From Streptomyces sp. F001 (GTDB taxonomy: Bacteria; Actinomycetota; Actinomycetes; Streptomycetales; Streptomycetaceae), in contig NZ_QZWF01000012.1 of NCBI RefSeq assembly GCF_004187715.1, forward strand, positions 25,097 to 89,096: DNA of 64,000 bases. Direction: 5' to 3'. Position numbers and translations under genes: made by a program. The notes below the pieces were generated by a model. It searched no databases. It was not told where the DNA came from and worked only from the letters and a program-made list of their open reading frames with translations. Below, one piece after another: positions 8,388 through 16,835 of the stretch (within the stretch, counting starts at the first letter, position 1; each line of letters opens with the position of its first letter).

Positions 8388-8786
8388 ATGACCCCGCCCA
8401 CCGCCTCTCATGATCCGTACACAGATCCGTACGGGGACGAGGGCGACCAGCCGCTGGTACGTCCGTACGCGATGACCGGCGGCCGGACCCGGCCGCGCTA
8501 CCAGCTCGCCCTCGAGGCACTGATCAGCACAACGGCCGACCCGGCAGCGCTCATGGGGCTGCTCCCGGAGCACCAGCGCATCTGCCATCTGTGCCGCGAG
8601 GTGAAGTCGGTCGCCGAGGTGTCGGCACTGCTCGCCATGCCGCTCGGGGTGGCCCGGATCCTCGTGGCGGACCTCGCCGAGGCCGGACTCGTGGCCGTCC
8701 ACCAGCCGGGCGGCGACGAGAACAACGGCGGTGCTCCGGACGTGACACTGCTCGAAAGGGTGCTCAGTGGACTTCGCAAGCTCTGA
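8388..8786 (+). CDS. cvnC1: CvnC1, DUF742 protein, 132 aa
   Basis: This is the third conservon component, a DUF742 protein with a predicted winged-helix-like core; its biochemical role is unknown. The conserved block LVRPYAMTGGRTRPRY is followed by HQRICHLCREVKSVAEVSALL, with Cys either side of HL, and LGVARILVADLAEAGLV. The ATG start follows a clear GGAGG at about 8 bp. Its end overlaps cvnD1 by 20 bp, so the last two genes are translationally coupled. The N-terminal tail before LVRPYAM is short (about 23 residues) compared with about 77 in CvnC2. Confidence 0.93.
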   Translation: MTPPTASHDPYTDPYGDEGDQPLVRPYAMTGGRTRPRYQLALEALISTTADPAALMGLLPEHQRICHLCREVKSVAEVSALLAMPLGVARILVADLAEAGLVAVHQPGGDENNGGAPDVTLLERVLSGLRKL

Positions 8787-9342
8787 ACCGAGAGGCGCCA
8801 CCACATCGGCGAAGATCGTGGTGGCGGGCGGCTTCGGCGTGGGCAAGACCACGTTCGTCGGCGCCGTCTCGGAGATCAACCCGCTGCGCACGGAGGCCGT
8901 CATGACGTCTGCTTCGGCAGGCATCGACGACCTCACCCACACCGGGGACAAGACGACCACCACGGTCGCCATGGACTTCGGCCGTATCACCCTGGACCAG
9001 GACCTGATCCTGTACCTGTTCGGTACGCCGGGCCAGGACCGCTTCTGGTTCATGTGGGACGACCTGGTGCGCGGCGCCATCGGCGCGGTGGTGCTGGTGG
9101 ACACGCGCCGGCTGGCGGACTGCTTCCCGGCCGTGGACTACTTCGAGAACAGCGGTCTGCCGTTCGTCGTCGCCCTCAACGGCTTCGACGGCCAGCAGCC
9201 GTACCAGCCCGACGAGGTCCGCGAGGCACTCCAGATCGGCCCGGACACCCCGATCATCACCACTGACGCCCGGCACCGCGCGGACGCCAAGTCCGCGCTG
9301 ATCACGCTGGTCGAGCACGCTTTGATGGCCCGGCTGAAGTAG
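8767..9342 (+). CDS. cvnD1: CvnD1, Ras/MglA-like small GTP-binding protein, 191 aa
   Basis: This is the GTPase of conservon 1. The P-loop GGFGVGKT is at residues 21-28, the switch-2 region is GTPGQDRFWF, and NGFD is the NxxD-like base-recognition motif near residue 138. The GTG start lies inside the end of cvnC1. Residues 15-92 are coded by DNA identical to cvnD2. Within that block, bases 8892-8970 match cvnD2 exactly, but the right-arm copy of this same gene has a different, largely synonymous version with Gly in place of Asp in the HTGDK segment. The left-arm tract may be a gene-conversion product or a polishing error. A terminator follows at 9512. Confidence 0.94.
   Translation: MDFASSEPRGATTSAKIVVAGGFGVGKTTFVGAVSEINPLRTEAVMTSASAGIDDLTHTGDKTTTTVAMDFGRITLDQDLILYLFGTPGQDRFWFMWDDLVRGAIGAVVLVDTRRLADCFPAVDYFENSGLPFVVALNGFDGQQPYQPDEVREALQIGPDTPIITTDARHRADAKSALITLVEHALMARLK
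8809..9041 (+). repeat. 233-bp block identical to 14084-14316 (cvnD1/cvnD2)
   Basis: The bases covering the P-loop through GQDR are identical in the two paralogues. The flanks differ immediately on both sides. A second shared block of about 45 bp covers the cvnC/cvnD junction at 8740-8784 and 14008-14052. The sub-tract 8892-8970 is identical only in the left arm; see the findings. Confidence 0.9.
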
Positions 9343-9733
9343 CACTCAAATAGGCAGCGCCGTACGGCAGTTGCCGTAGACATATGAGTACGGATGCTGA
9401 AGCCGGCTGTGGCCTTTGACACGGTCGGCTTCGGTGTTCATAACGTTTCGGCAGAGGAATCGGGTGGCACGGCCACGCGTCGCGGTCGACTGGTGTCGCT
9501 GCGCGCACAAAAGCCCCGTCTTTTGACGGGGCTCGCTCTTTATGACCGTTTTATCTGGGGCCTTGATCGCTCGGAATCCCCGTCATCCCATGTTTGGAAG
9601 AGCGCAGGTCGACGTGCTGGAATGCCTGAACTGCCCAAAGGTCAAAGACGTACTTGATGGTCGTTGGCGAAGTGGGCTCTGAGACACAGCGGCACGACGT
9701 AGGTGCCGACGCCGCCGAGAGGTTGTTGGTCGA
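9343..9733. promoter_or_regulatory. gap between conservons 1 and 2
   Basis: This 391-bp stretch has no supported gene. It holds the cvn1 terminator at 9512-9533 and then about 190 bp of leader before cvnA2, which must contain the cvn2 promoter. A frame at 9394-9657 runs straight through the terminator hairpin and is rejected. Confidence 0.6.
9512..9533 (+). terminator. Rho-independent-type terminator after cvnD1
   Basis: A perfect 9-bp stem AGCCCCGTC/GACGGGGCT with a TTTT loop, preceded by AAAA and followed by a T-rich stretch, lies about 170 bp past cvnD1. It makes cvn1 and cvn2 separate transcription units. The mirror copy is at 31230-31251. Confidence 0.85.
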
Positions 9734-12700
9734 GTGAGGCGAAGCAACAAAGGTCCCGAGCCGCCCGCCCGGGGCAACTTCACCCCGCCGTCGCGCGGAG
9801 CGGCGCCCGCCCCCGTTGTGCCCGGTCCGGAGCCGACGGCCGCGCCCGCCCCGAGCGGCGGCCGTTTCTCCCCGCGCAACTGGCGGGTGGCCACCCGACT
9901 GAACGCGATCCTGCTGATTCCCGTACTGGTCGGCCTGGTCATGGGCGGCTTCCAGGTGAGCAGCTCGATCGACACCTGGCAGGAGGCCGAGGACGCGGAG
10001 AACACCGCGCGTCTGGTCCGGGCCGCCCTGAGCTACGGCGACGCGCTCTACAACGAGCGTGACGTCACCGCCTCCCCGCTCCTGACGGGCAAGGGCCAGG
10101 ACGACCCCGCGGTCGTCCAGGCCCGCAAGAAGACGGACGAGGCCGCCGACGCCTTCGACGAGGCTGCGCAGAACATGCCGGAGAAGGCCGGTCTGGAGCG
10201 CCGTCTGGGCCTGTTCCGCGAGGAGGAGCCCAAGCTTCAGAACCTGCGCGCGGCCGCGTACACGAGCAAGCTCGACGGTGTGAAGACCGAGGAGGGCTAC
10301 GTCGCCGTCGCCCACCCGCTGATGGAGATGGCCAACGAGCTCGGTCTGGGCACCGGAAACATCACCAGCTACGGCCGTACGGTCTACGCGATCTCGCTGA
10401 CCAAGGCGGCGCTGTCGCTGGAGCGCTCCATCGGTACGCACCTGCTGATCAAGCCCGGCCCGAAGCCCACCGACCTGGCCAGGCAGCGCGTCGCCCTGTC
10501 CTCCTACGCCTACCTCGAGGGCATCGCCGTCCAGGAGTACATCGGCGGTGGCACCGAGGCAGACGCGCAGAAGCTCGAGGACGCCGAGACGCAGATCCGG
10601 GCGGACGGCCAGGAAATGGCCAAGCAACAGCTGGCCAAGAACCCGGATTACAAGGCGCCGCCGGCCAAACCGGAGGACATGGTCGCGGCGATCTCGGGCC
10701 TGCAGTCCGCCGACGACCTCGACGCGCTCGCCCAGCAGGGCATCACCGCGACGAACTGGTGGGCGGTCAACACGCTCAAGTACGACGCCTACCGCCAGAT
10801 CGAGTCGGACCTGGCCGACACCGCGGTGAGCGAGGCCGCGAGCATCGCCGACGACGCCAAGCGGGACGCCTTCATCGTGGGTGCCGCCGTCGTGGTCGCC
10901 CTGCTCGCCGCGTTCATCCTGGCCGGCATGGTGGCCCGCCAGATGAGCCGCTCGATGCGCCAGCTGCGCAACGCCGCCTTCGGCATCGCCGAGCAGCGTC
11001 TGCCGATGCTGGTCGACCAGCTCTCGCGGACCGACCCCGGTCGCGTCGACACCCGTGTGTCGCCCATCCCGATCACCTCCACGGACGAGATCGGCGAGGT
11101 CGCCCGGGCCTTCGACCAGGTCCACCGCGAGGCCGTCCGGCTCGCCGCCGAACAGGCGCTGCTGCGGGGCAACATCAACGCGATCTTCACCAACCTGTCG
11201 CGGCGCAACCAGTCGCTGATCGAGGGCCAGCTGACCCTGATCACCGACCTGGAGAACAACGAGGCCGACCCGGACCAGCTGGAGAACCTCTTCCGCCTGG
11301 ACCACCTGGCCACCCGTATGCGCCGCAACGGCGAGAACCTCCTGGTCCTCGCCGGCGAGGAGCCCGGCCGCCGCTGGGACCAGCCGGTCCCGCTGGTCGA
11401 CGTGCTGCGCGCCGCCTCCTCCGAGGTGGAGCAGTACGAGCGCATCGAGATATCCGGTGTCCCGGAGGCCGAGATCCACGGCCGCGCCGTGACCGACCTC
11501 GTGCACCTGCTGGCCGAGCTGCTGGAGAACGCGACGACGTTCTCCTCGCCGCAGACCAAGGTTCGGGTGACCGCAACCCGGCTGCCCGACGGTCGGGTCA
11601 TGATCGAGATCCACGACAAGGGCATCGGCCTGACCGCCGAGGACTTCGCGGACATCAACCACAAGCTGGCCAACCCGCCGACCGTGGACGCCGCGATCTC
11701 CCAGCGCATGGGCCTCTTCGTGGTCGGCCGGCTGTCCGACCGGCACGGCATCCGCGTCCAGCTGCGCCCCTCCGGCGAGCAGGCCGGCACCACGTCGCTG
11801 GTCATGCTCCCCGACGCCATCACGCACGGCGGTGGCGGCGAACAGGCGCCGGACCGCGAGGAGTTCACGGTCTCGCAGATCATCCCGGAGCAGCAGCTCC
11901 AGGGTGAGAGCTTCAACCACCCGCCGATGCGCACGGCCGCCGAACTCGGCTTCGACGACAGCCGCTACGTCGAGGTCCCCGACGACATCCGCGAGCTGGA
12001 CCCGGTGGGCCGCTCCCTGATGCGCGAGGAGCGCCGCGCGGCCCTGGAGGCCCAGACGCACGGCCCGCAGGGCACCGAGGCGCCCACGTACGGCGACGGC
12101 TTCGACGGCCAGCAGGCCTACGACAACGGCCGGCAGGCGTACGACAACGGCCAGAACGGCTACCCGGACCAGTCCGCGGCCTACGGGCAGCAGACCGGTT
12201 ACGAGGAGCAGACGGCGTACGAGGAGCAGCAGCAGCCGTCGTACGACGAGCCGTACTACGCGCCGAACGGCATGCCGCAGGGCGACGGTTTCGCGACCAA
12301 CGGCGGCTACCCGGAGCCCGCATATGCGGAGCCGGCCCAGGAGGAGCCCGCCGCCGCCCCGACGCGTTCCGCGGAGAGCTTCTCGGCCTTCGACGAGCAG
12401 TCCTACCAGGGCGACTGGCAGCAGCGGGACGGCTACCGGAACGACTACCCGGACCAGTACGCTCCCGAAGCGGAATCTCCGCAGGCCGCTGACGCAAGTG
12501 AGCGGGACCGCGTAGGCTTCGACCGTCCGGGCACGGGCCAGTCCGCCGGCCACCACCTGACCGACGCCGGGCTCCCCCGTCGCGGGTCCAACGGCGGCGG
12601 GCAGGGCACGGGCCGGCCCGCGAACCGGGAACCGGCAGCCCCCTCGGCTCAGAGCAACGGCGACGACGGCTGGCGCTCGGCGAACGACGAGCGGTGGCAG

Positions 12701-12958
12701 CAGGCCTCCCAGCTCCGTAAGCCCAAGGCGGGTGGAGTCACCTCCTCCGGCCTGCCGCGGCGGGTGCCCAAGGCCAATCTGGTCGAGGGCGCGGCGGAGA
12801 CGACCCCGCAGGGCGGCCCCCAGGTCTCCCGCGCTCCCGAGGACGTCCGGGGCAGGCTGAGCAACCTGCGCCGGGGTGTCCAGCGGGGACGCACCGCAGG
12901 AAGTGAAACGAACGGCCAGGGCTTCGGTCCTGACAGCACCTACAACCAGGAGCGTTAG
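9734..12958 (+). CDS. cvnA2: CvnA2, conservon sensor-kinase-like membrane protein, 1074 aa
   Basis: This is the paralogue of CvnA1 and the first gene of conservon 2. Membrane helix 1 lies near 57-76, an extracytoplasmic nitrate/nitrite-sensing-type helical domain runs to about 375, and helix 2 is at 379-401, then HAMP. His524 sits in FRLDHLATRMRRNGEN. The ATPase domain has ELLENA at 595-600 and DKGIGL from Asp628. After about residue 700 the chain is disordered and rich in Tyr, Gln, Asp and Asn (AYDNGRQAYDNGQNGY, then AYEEQQQPSYDEPYY). It ends in the same tail motifs as CvnA1: SGLPRRVPKANLV and DVRGRLSNLRRG. The GTG start 9734 gives MRRSNKGPEPP. cvnB2 begins one base after the stop. The right-arm copy is 25 bases shorter and broken. 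Confidence 0.93.
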   Translation: MRRSNKGPEPPARGNFTPPSRGAAPAPVVPGPEPTAAPAPSGGRFSPRNWRVATRLNAILLIPVLVGLVMGGFQVSSSIDTWQEAEDAENTARLVRAALSYGDALYNERDVTASPLLTGKGQDDPAVVQARKKTDEAADAFDEAAQNMPEKAGLERRLGLFREEEPKLQNLRAAAYTSKLDGVKTEEGYVAVAHPLMEMANELGLGTGNITSYGRTVYAISLTKAALSLERSIGTHLLIKPGPKPTDLARQRVALSSYAYLEGIAVQEYIGGGTEADAQKLEDAETQIRADGQEMAKQQLAKNPDYKAPPAKPEDMVAAISGLQSADDLDALAQQGITATNWWAVNTLKYDAYRQIESDLADTAVSEAASIADDAKRDAFIVGAAVVVALLAAFILAGMVARQMSRSMRQLRNAAFGIAEQRLPMLVDQLSRTDPGRVDTRVSPIPITSTDEIGEVARAFDQVHREAVRLAAEQALLRGNINAIFTNLSRRNQSLIEGQLTLITDLENNEADPDQLENLFRLDHLATRMRRNGENLLVLAGEEPGRRWDQPVPLVDVLRAASSEVEQYERIEISGVPEAEIHGRAVTDLVHLLAELLENATTFSSPQTKVRVTATRLPDGRVMIEIHDKGIGLTAEDFADINHKLANPPTVDAAISQRMGLFVVGRLSDRHGIRVQLRPSGEQAGTTSLVMLPDAITHGGGGEQAPDREEFTVSQIIPEQQLQGESFNHPPMRTAAELGFDDSRYVEVPDDIRELDPVGRSLMREERRAALEAQTHGPQGTEAPTYGDGFDGQQAYDNGRQAYDNGQNGYPDQSAAYGQQTGYEEQTAYEEQQQPSYDEPYYAPNGMPQGDGFATNGGYPEPAYAEPAQEEPAAAPTRSAESFSAFDEQSYQGDWQQRDGYRNDYPDQYAPEAESPQAADASERDRVGFDRPGTGQSAGHHLTDAGLPRRGSNGGGQGTGRPANREPAAPSAQSNGDDGWRSANDERWQQASQLRKPKAGGVTSSGLPRRVPKANLVEGAAETTPQGGPQVSRAPEDVRGRLSNLRRGVQRGRTAGSETNGQGFGPDSTYNQER

Positions 12959-12959
12959 T

Positions 12960-13382
12960 GTGAGCCCGATGAGCCAGGCGGCACAGAACCTGAACTGGTT
13001 GATCACCAACTTCGTGGACAACACCCCCGGGGTGTCCCACACCGTGGTGGTCTCCGCCGACGGACTCCTTCTGGCGATGTCCGAAGGCTTCCCCCGCGAC
13101 CGCGCCGACCAGCTCGCGGCCGTCGCCTCCGGTCTGACCTCACTGACCGCCGGCGCCTCGCGCATCTTCGAGGGCGGCAGCGTGAACCAGACGGTTGTGG
13201 AGATGGAGCGAGGATTCCTCTTCATCATGTCCATTTCCGACGGGTCGTCGCTCGCCGTTCTGGCCCACCCGGAAGCGGACATCGGCCTCATTGGGTACGA
13301 GATGGCTCTTCTGGTGGACCGTGCCGGTACGGTCCTGACCCCGGATCTCCGTGCGGAGCTCCAGGGAAGCCTTCTCAACTAA
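12960..13382 (+). CDS. cvnB2: CvnB2, roadblock/LC7-family protein, 140 aa
   Basis: This is the partner of CvnA2 and is nearly identical to CvnB1 over MSQAAQNLNWLITNFVDNTP and the rest of the fold, ending TPDLRAELQGSLLN. GTG 12960 is one base past the cvnA2 stop, and the alternative ATG is at 12969. The ribosome-binding signal would lie inside the end of cvnA2 (AGGAG). A 94-bp gap to cvnC2 contains no hairpin. The right-arm copy 27406-27828 is intact. Confidence 0.93.
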   Translation: MSPMSQAAQNLNWLITNFVDNTPGVSHTVVVSADGLLLAMSEGFPRDRADQLAAVASGLTSLTAGASRIFEGGSVNQTVVEMERGFLFIMSISDGSSLAVLAHPEADIGLIGYEMALLVDRAGTVLTPDLRAELQGSLLN

Positions 13383-13476
13383 CAGACAGACGGTGCGTTT
13401 TCGCGTCCCGTGGCCGTAAGGTTTCGGGACGCGGCTCCACAGCGATGGGTGCCCGGCACAGTCGGAGGAGGAGAAA

Positions 13477-14055
13477 GTGGCAACACCCCCAAGCGGTTCG
13501 TCTTCGGGCAACTGGTCGTACGGCCCTGGCCAGGGTCAGAACGACGGTTCCCAGAACCGGTACAACTTCCCCTCCACGCCGAGCCACCGGCAGCCGTACG
13601 CGCCACAGGGCCCCGGGCCCTCGCCGTACGACCAGCCGGCCGCGCCGCGCATCCAGCCCGTGCAGCCGCAGCGCCGCACCCCTGAGCCGGCGCCCGGCGG
13701 GGCGTCGAACAGCCACAACCCCCTGGTGCGCCCGTACGCGATGACGGGCGGCCGCACCAGGCCGCGGTACCAGCTCGCCATCGAGGCGCTGGTGCACACC
13801 ACCGCGGCTCCGCACCAGATGCAGGGTCAGCTGCCCGAGCATCAGCGGATCTGCAACCTCTGCCGGGAGATCAAGTCGGTGGCCGAGATCTCGGCTCTGC
13901 TCACGATCCCCCTCGGCGTGGCCAGGATCCTCGTCGCCGACTTGGCGGAGGCGGGCCTGGTCGCCATCCATCAGCCCGGCGGCGACGAGAACGCCGGCGG
14001 CCAGCCAGACGTGACACTGCTCGAAAGGGTGCTCAGTGGACTTCGCAAGCTCTAG
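13477..14055 (+). CDS. cvnC2: CvnC2, DUF742 protein, 192 aa
   Basis: The DUF742 component of conservon 2. It differs from CvnC1 mainly by a disordered N-terminal arm of about 77 residues, rich in Gly, Ser, Gln and Pro (NWSYGPGQGQNDGSQNRYNF, then QPVQPQRRTPEPAPGG). The shared core LVRPYAMTGGRTRPRYQLAIEAL, HQRICNLCREIKSVAEISALL and LGVARILVADLAEAGLV follows. The GTG start follows GGAGGAG at a good distance. It overlaps cvnD2 by 20 bp. Confidence 0.93.
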   Translation: MATPPSGSSSGNWSYGPGQGQNDGSQNRYNFPSTPSHRQPYAPQGPGPSPYDQPAAPRIQPVQPQRRTPEPAPGGASNSHNPLVRPYAMTGGRTRPRYQLAIEALVHTTAAPHQMQGQLPEHQRICNLCREIKSVAEISALLTIPLGVARILVADLAEAGLVAIHQPGGDENAGGQPDVTLLERVLSGLRKL

Positions 14056-14617
14056 CGGCGGTCCTTCCCGCTCCACCACCTCCGCGAAGATCGTGGTGGC
14101 GGGCGGCTTCGGCGTGGGCAAGACCACGTTCGTCGGCGCCGTCTCGGAGATCAACCCGCTGCGCACGGAGGCCGTCATGACGTCTGCTTCGGCAGGCATC
14201 GACGACCTCACCCACACCGGGGACAAGACGACCACCACGGTCGCCATGGACTTCGGCCGTATCACCCTGGACCAGGACCTGATCCTGTACCTGTTCGGTA
14301 CGCCGGGCCAGGACCGTTTCTGGTTCATGTGGGACGACCTGGTGCGCGGCGCCATCGGCGCGATCGTCCTGGTCGACACGCGCAGGCTCGCCGACTGCTT
14401 CCCGGCCGTCGACTACTTCGAGAACAGCGGCCTGCCGTTCGTCATCGCCCTCAACGGCTTCGACGGCCAGCAGCCGTACCAGCCCGACGAGGTCCGCGAG
14501 GCACTCCAGATCGGCCCGGACACCCCGATCATCACCACCGACGCCCGGCACCGCGCGGACGCCAAGTCCGCGCTGATCACGCTGGTCGAGCACGCCCTGA
14601 TGGCGCGCCTGCGGTAG
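14036..14617 (+). CDS. cvnD2: CvnD2, Ras/MglA-like small GTP-binding protein, 193 aa
   Basis: The GTPase of conservon 2. The P-loop GGFGVGKT is at residues 23-30, switch 2 is GTPGQDRFWF, and NGFD is the NxxD-type motif. GTG 14036 lies inside cvnC2. It differs from CvnD1 mainly at the extreme N-terminus (SSSGGPSRSTTS against SSEPRGATTS). A strong bidirectional hairpin lies 20 bp downstream. The right-arm copy carries two or three one-base indels. Confidence 0.94.
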   Translation: MDFASSSGGPSRSTTSAKIVVAGGFGVGKTTFVGAVSEINPLRTEAVMTSASAGIDDLTHTGDKTTTTVAMDFGRITLDQDLILYLFGTPGQDRFWFMWDDLVRGAIGAIVLVDTRRLADCFPAVDYFENSGLPFVIALNGFDGQQPYQPDEVREALQIGPDTPIITTDARHRADAKSALITLVEHALMARLR

Positions 14618-14637
14618 CGCTGCCGCGCGATGCACGT

Positions 14638-14673
14638 AAGGGGCGCCCTCTCCGTTCGGAGAGGGCGCCCCTT
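14638..14673. terminator. bidirectional terminator between cvnD2 and accE
   Basis: A perfect 16-bp stem AAGGGGCGCCCTCTCC with its complement, loop GTTC, lies between convergent genes. Its outer AA/TT and the following TT give a T run on the plus strand. The mirror copy is at 26122-26157. Confidence 0.92.
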
Positions 14674-14750
14674 TTGCGTGTGCGCGGCCACCGGGTTGCC
14701 TCGAAAGGTGGTTCGCCGTCTGCGGGTCGTGCGTGGTTACTCGCGCGGTT

Positions 14751-14945
14751 CTACCGCCAGCTGTGCGGGGCCCGGAAGCCGGGCTCGCGCTCCAGGCGGC
14801 GCCAGCCGGCCTTGGCGCGGCCGCGGTGTGCCGGGGTCGTCGTGGACGTGCGTGCCGCCGCCCGGGCCAGGAGGATCGCCGTGATGGCGGCGACTTCCTC
14901 GGGCTCGGCGTGGCCCTTCTCGACGCGGATGTCAGGGTTGTTCAT
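14751..14945 (-). CDS. accE: acyl-CoA carboxylase epsilon subunit AccE, 64 aa
   Basis: This is the small accessory subunit that stabilises and stimulates actinobacterial acyl-CoA carboxylase. The protein starts MNNPDIRVEKGHAEPEEVAA, shows the helix ITAILLARAAAR, and ends WRRLEREPGFRAPHSWR, which is the typical C-terminal motif of the family. It lies 56 bp downstream of accB on the same strand, as in other streptomycetes, so the two are co-expressed. An intact copy is at 25850-26044. Confidence 0.9.
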   Translation of the reverse strand: MNNPDIRVEKGHAEPEEVAAITAILLARAAARTSTTTPAHRGRAKAGWRRLEREPGFRAPHSWR

Positions 14946-15001
14946 GGGATCAGTCTCCGTGGATGAGGTTTCCGCGGGGGTACCGCAGAGGTTCCGCCGG
15001 G

Positions 15002-16609
15002 TTACTGCGGGGGGTTGCCGTGCTTGCGCGAGGGCAGGTCGGCGTGCTTGCTGTGCAGCATCGCCAGGGACCTGATCAGTACCTCGCGGGTTTCCGCGGG
15101 GTCGATGACGTCGTCCACCAGACCGCGCTCGGCGGCGTAATACGGGTGCATCAGCTCGGACTTGTACTCCTTGACCATGCGTGCCCGCATGGCCTCGGGG
15201 TCCTCGGCCTCGGCGATCTGGCGGCGGAAGATGACGTTGGCGGCACCCTCCGCGCCCATCACTGCGATCTCGTTCGTCGGCCAGGCGTACGTGAGGTCCG
15301 CACCGATGGACTGGCTGTCCATCACGATGTAGGCACCTCCGTAGGCCTTACGCAGGATCAGGCTGATCCGTGGCACCGTCGCGTTGCAGTACGCGTACAG
15401 CAGCTTGGCGCCGTGCCGGATGATCCCGCCGTGCTCCTGGTCGACACCCGGAAGGAACCCGGGGACGTCCAGGAAAGTGACGATCGGAATGTTAAAAGCG
15501 TCACACATCTGCACAAAGCGCGCAGCTTTTTCGGATGCCTCGATGTCCAACACGCCTGCCAGCACCTGCGGCTGATTGGCGATGATGCCGACGACCTGTC
15601 CGTCGAGGCGGGCCAGCGCGCAGATGATGTTCCGCGCCCAGCGCTCGTGGACCTCCAGGTACTCGCCGTCGTCGACGATCTCCTCGATGACCTTCGCCAT
15701 GTCGTACGGCCGGTTGCCGTCCGCCGGGACCAGGTCGAGCAGGAGGTCGGAGCGGCGGTCGGGGGCGTCCGTGGACTCCACCCGCGGCGGGTTCTCCCGG
15801 TTGTTCTGCGGGAGCAGCGACAGGAGGTAGCGCACCTCGGCGAGGCAGGTCTCCTCGTCGTCGTACGCGAAGTGGCAGACACCGCTCGTCTCGGCGTGCA
15901 CGTCGGCGCCGCCCAGGCCGTTCTGGGTGATCTCCTCGCCGGTCACCGCCTTGACCACGTCCGGGCCGGTGATGAACATCTGCGAGGTCTCACGGACCAT
16001 GAACACGAAGTCGGTCAGCGCGGGACTGTAGGCCGCACCGCCGGCGCACGGGCCGAGCATCACGCTGATCTGCGGGATGACACCGGACGCCTTGGTGTTG
16101 CGCTGGAAGATGCCGCCGTAGCCGGCCAGCGCGCTGACGCCCTCCTGGATGCGGGCGCCGGCACCGTCGTTGAGGGAGACCAGCGGGGCCCCGGCCGCGA
16201 TGGCCATGTCCATGATCTTGTGGATCTTCGTGGCGTGGGCCTCGCCCAGGGCACCGCCGAAGATGCGGAAGTCATGGGCGTAGACGAAGACCGTACGGCC
16301 CTCCACCGTGCCCCATCCGGTGATCACACCGTCGGTGTACGGCTTCTTGGCCTCCAGGCCGAACCCGGTCGCCCGGTGCCGGCGCAGCTGCTCGACCTCA
16401 CGGAAGGTGCCCGGGTCCAGCAGCAGCTCGATCCGCTCCCGGGCGGTCAGCTTGCCCTTGGCGTGCTGCGCCTCGGTCGCCCTCTCGCTCGGGCCGGCCA
16501 CCGCCTGCGTGCGGATCTGGTGCAGCTCGGCCACTCGCCCGCGCGCGTCCGTCGGCTCGCCCGTCGGCTCGCTCGTCGACTCACCGGTCGCCTCATCCAA
16601 AACGGTCAT
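15002..16609 (-). CDS. accB: acyl-CoA carboxylase carboxyltransferase (beta) subunit, 535 aa
   Basis: This enzyme transfers CO2 from biotin to acetyl- or propionyl-CoA, making malonyl- or methylmalonyl-CoA for fatty acids and polyketides. It works with a biotinylated alpha subunit encoded elsewhere and with AccE next door. It has two crotonase-like halves. The N-terminal half holds GAGARIQEGVSALAGYG and GPCAGGAAYSPALTDF; the C-terminal half holds DVPGFLPGVDQEHGGIIRHG and RKAYGGAYIVMDSQSIGADL. The length fits the family. The acidic/Thr-rich N-terminus (ATGESTSEPTGEPTD) is variable in homologues. The symbol follows S. coelicolor SCO5535. An identical copy is at 24186-25793. Confidence 0.95.
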   Translation of the reverse strand: MTVLDEATGESTSEPTGEPTDARGRVAELHQIRTQAVAGPSERATEAQHAKGKLTARERIELLLDPGTFREVEQLRRHRATGFGLEAKKPYTDGVITGWGTVEGRTVFVYAHDFRIFGGALGEAHATKIHKIMDMAIAAGAPLVSLNDGAGARIQEGVSALAGYGGIFQRNTKASGVIPQISVMLGPCAGGAAYSPALTDFVFMVRETSQMFITGPDVVKAVTGEEITQNGLGGADVHAETSGVCHFAYDDEETCLAEVRYLLSLLPQNNRENPPRVESTDAPDRRSDLLLDLVPADGNRPYDMAKVIEEIVDDGEYLEVHERWARNIICALARLDGQVVGIIANQPQVLAGVLDIEASEKAARFVQMCDAFNIPIVTFLDVPGFLPGVDQEHGGIIRHGAKLLYAYCNATVPRISLILRKAYGGAYIVMDSQSIGADLTYAWPTNEIAVMGAEGAANVIFRRQIAEAEDPEAMRARMVKEYKSELMHPYYAAERGLVDDVIDPAETREVLIRSLAMLHSKHADLPSRKHGNPPQ

Positions 16610-16835
16610 GTAGCGACCTTACGAAGGACAACCGGGAAAGCGGGCCGTCGACTCCGTACAGTCTCCGGGGTGTTTTCCTGGTACCCCTTAACAGAACCAG
16701 GGGGGCATGCAGGCGTTCCGACTGCTCAGAGGGCTTCGGGTTTGTAGGGGTCGTACAAACTCGTCGGCTGGGAGTCACGTCACATTCAGGTCGGGCGCAT
16801 GCCATCCCTCGGGTGACACGTGAGGATACCGGGCC

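Noticed and set aside
9394..9657. An 87-aa ORF between the conservons
   Set aside because: It runs through a perfect terminator hairpin, lacks a ribosome-binding signal and has AT-containing third positions.
14963..16747. A 594-aa plus-strand frame over accB
   Set aside because: Antisense shadow of a clear carboxyltransferase gene.
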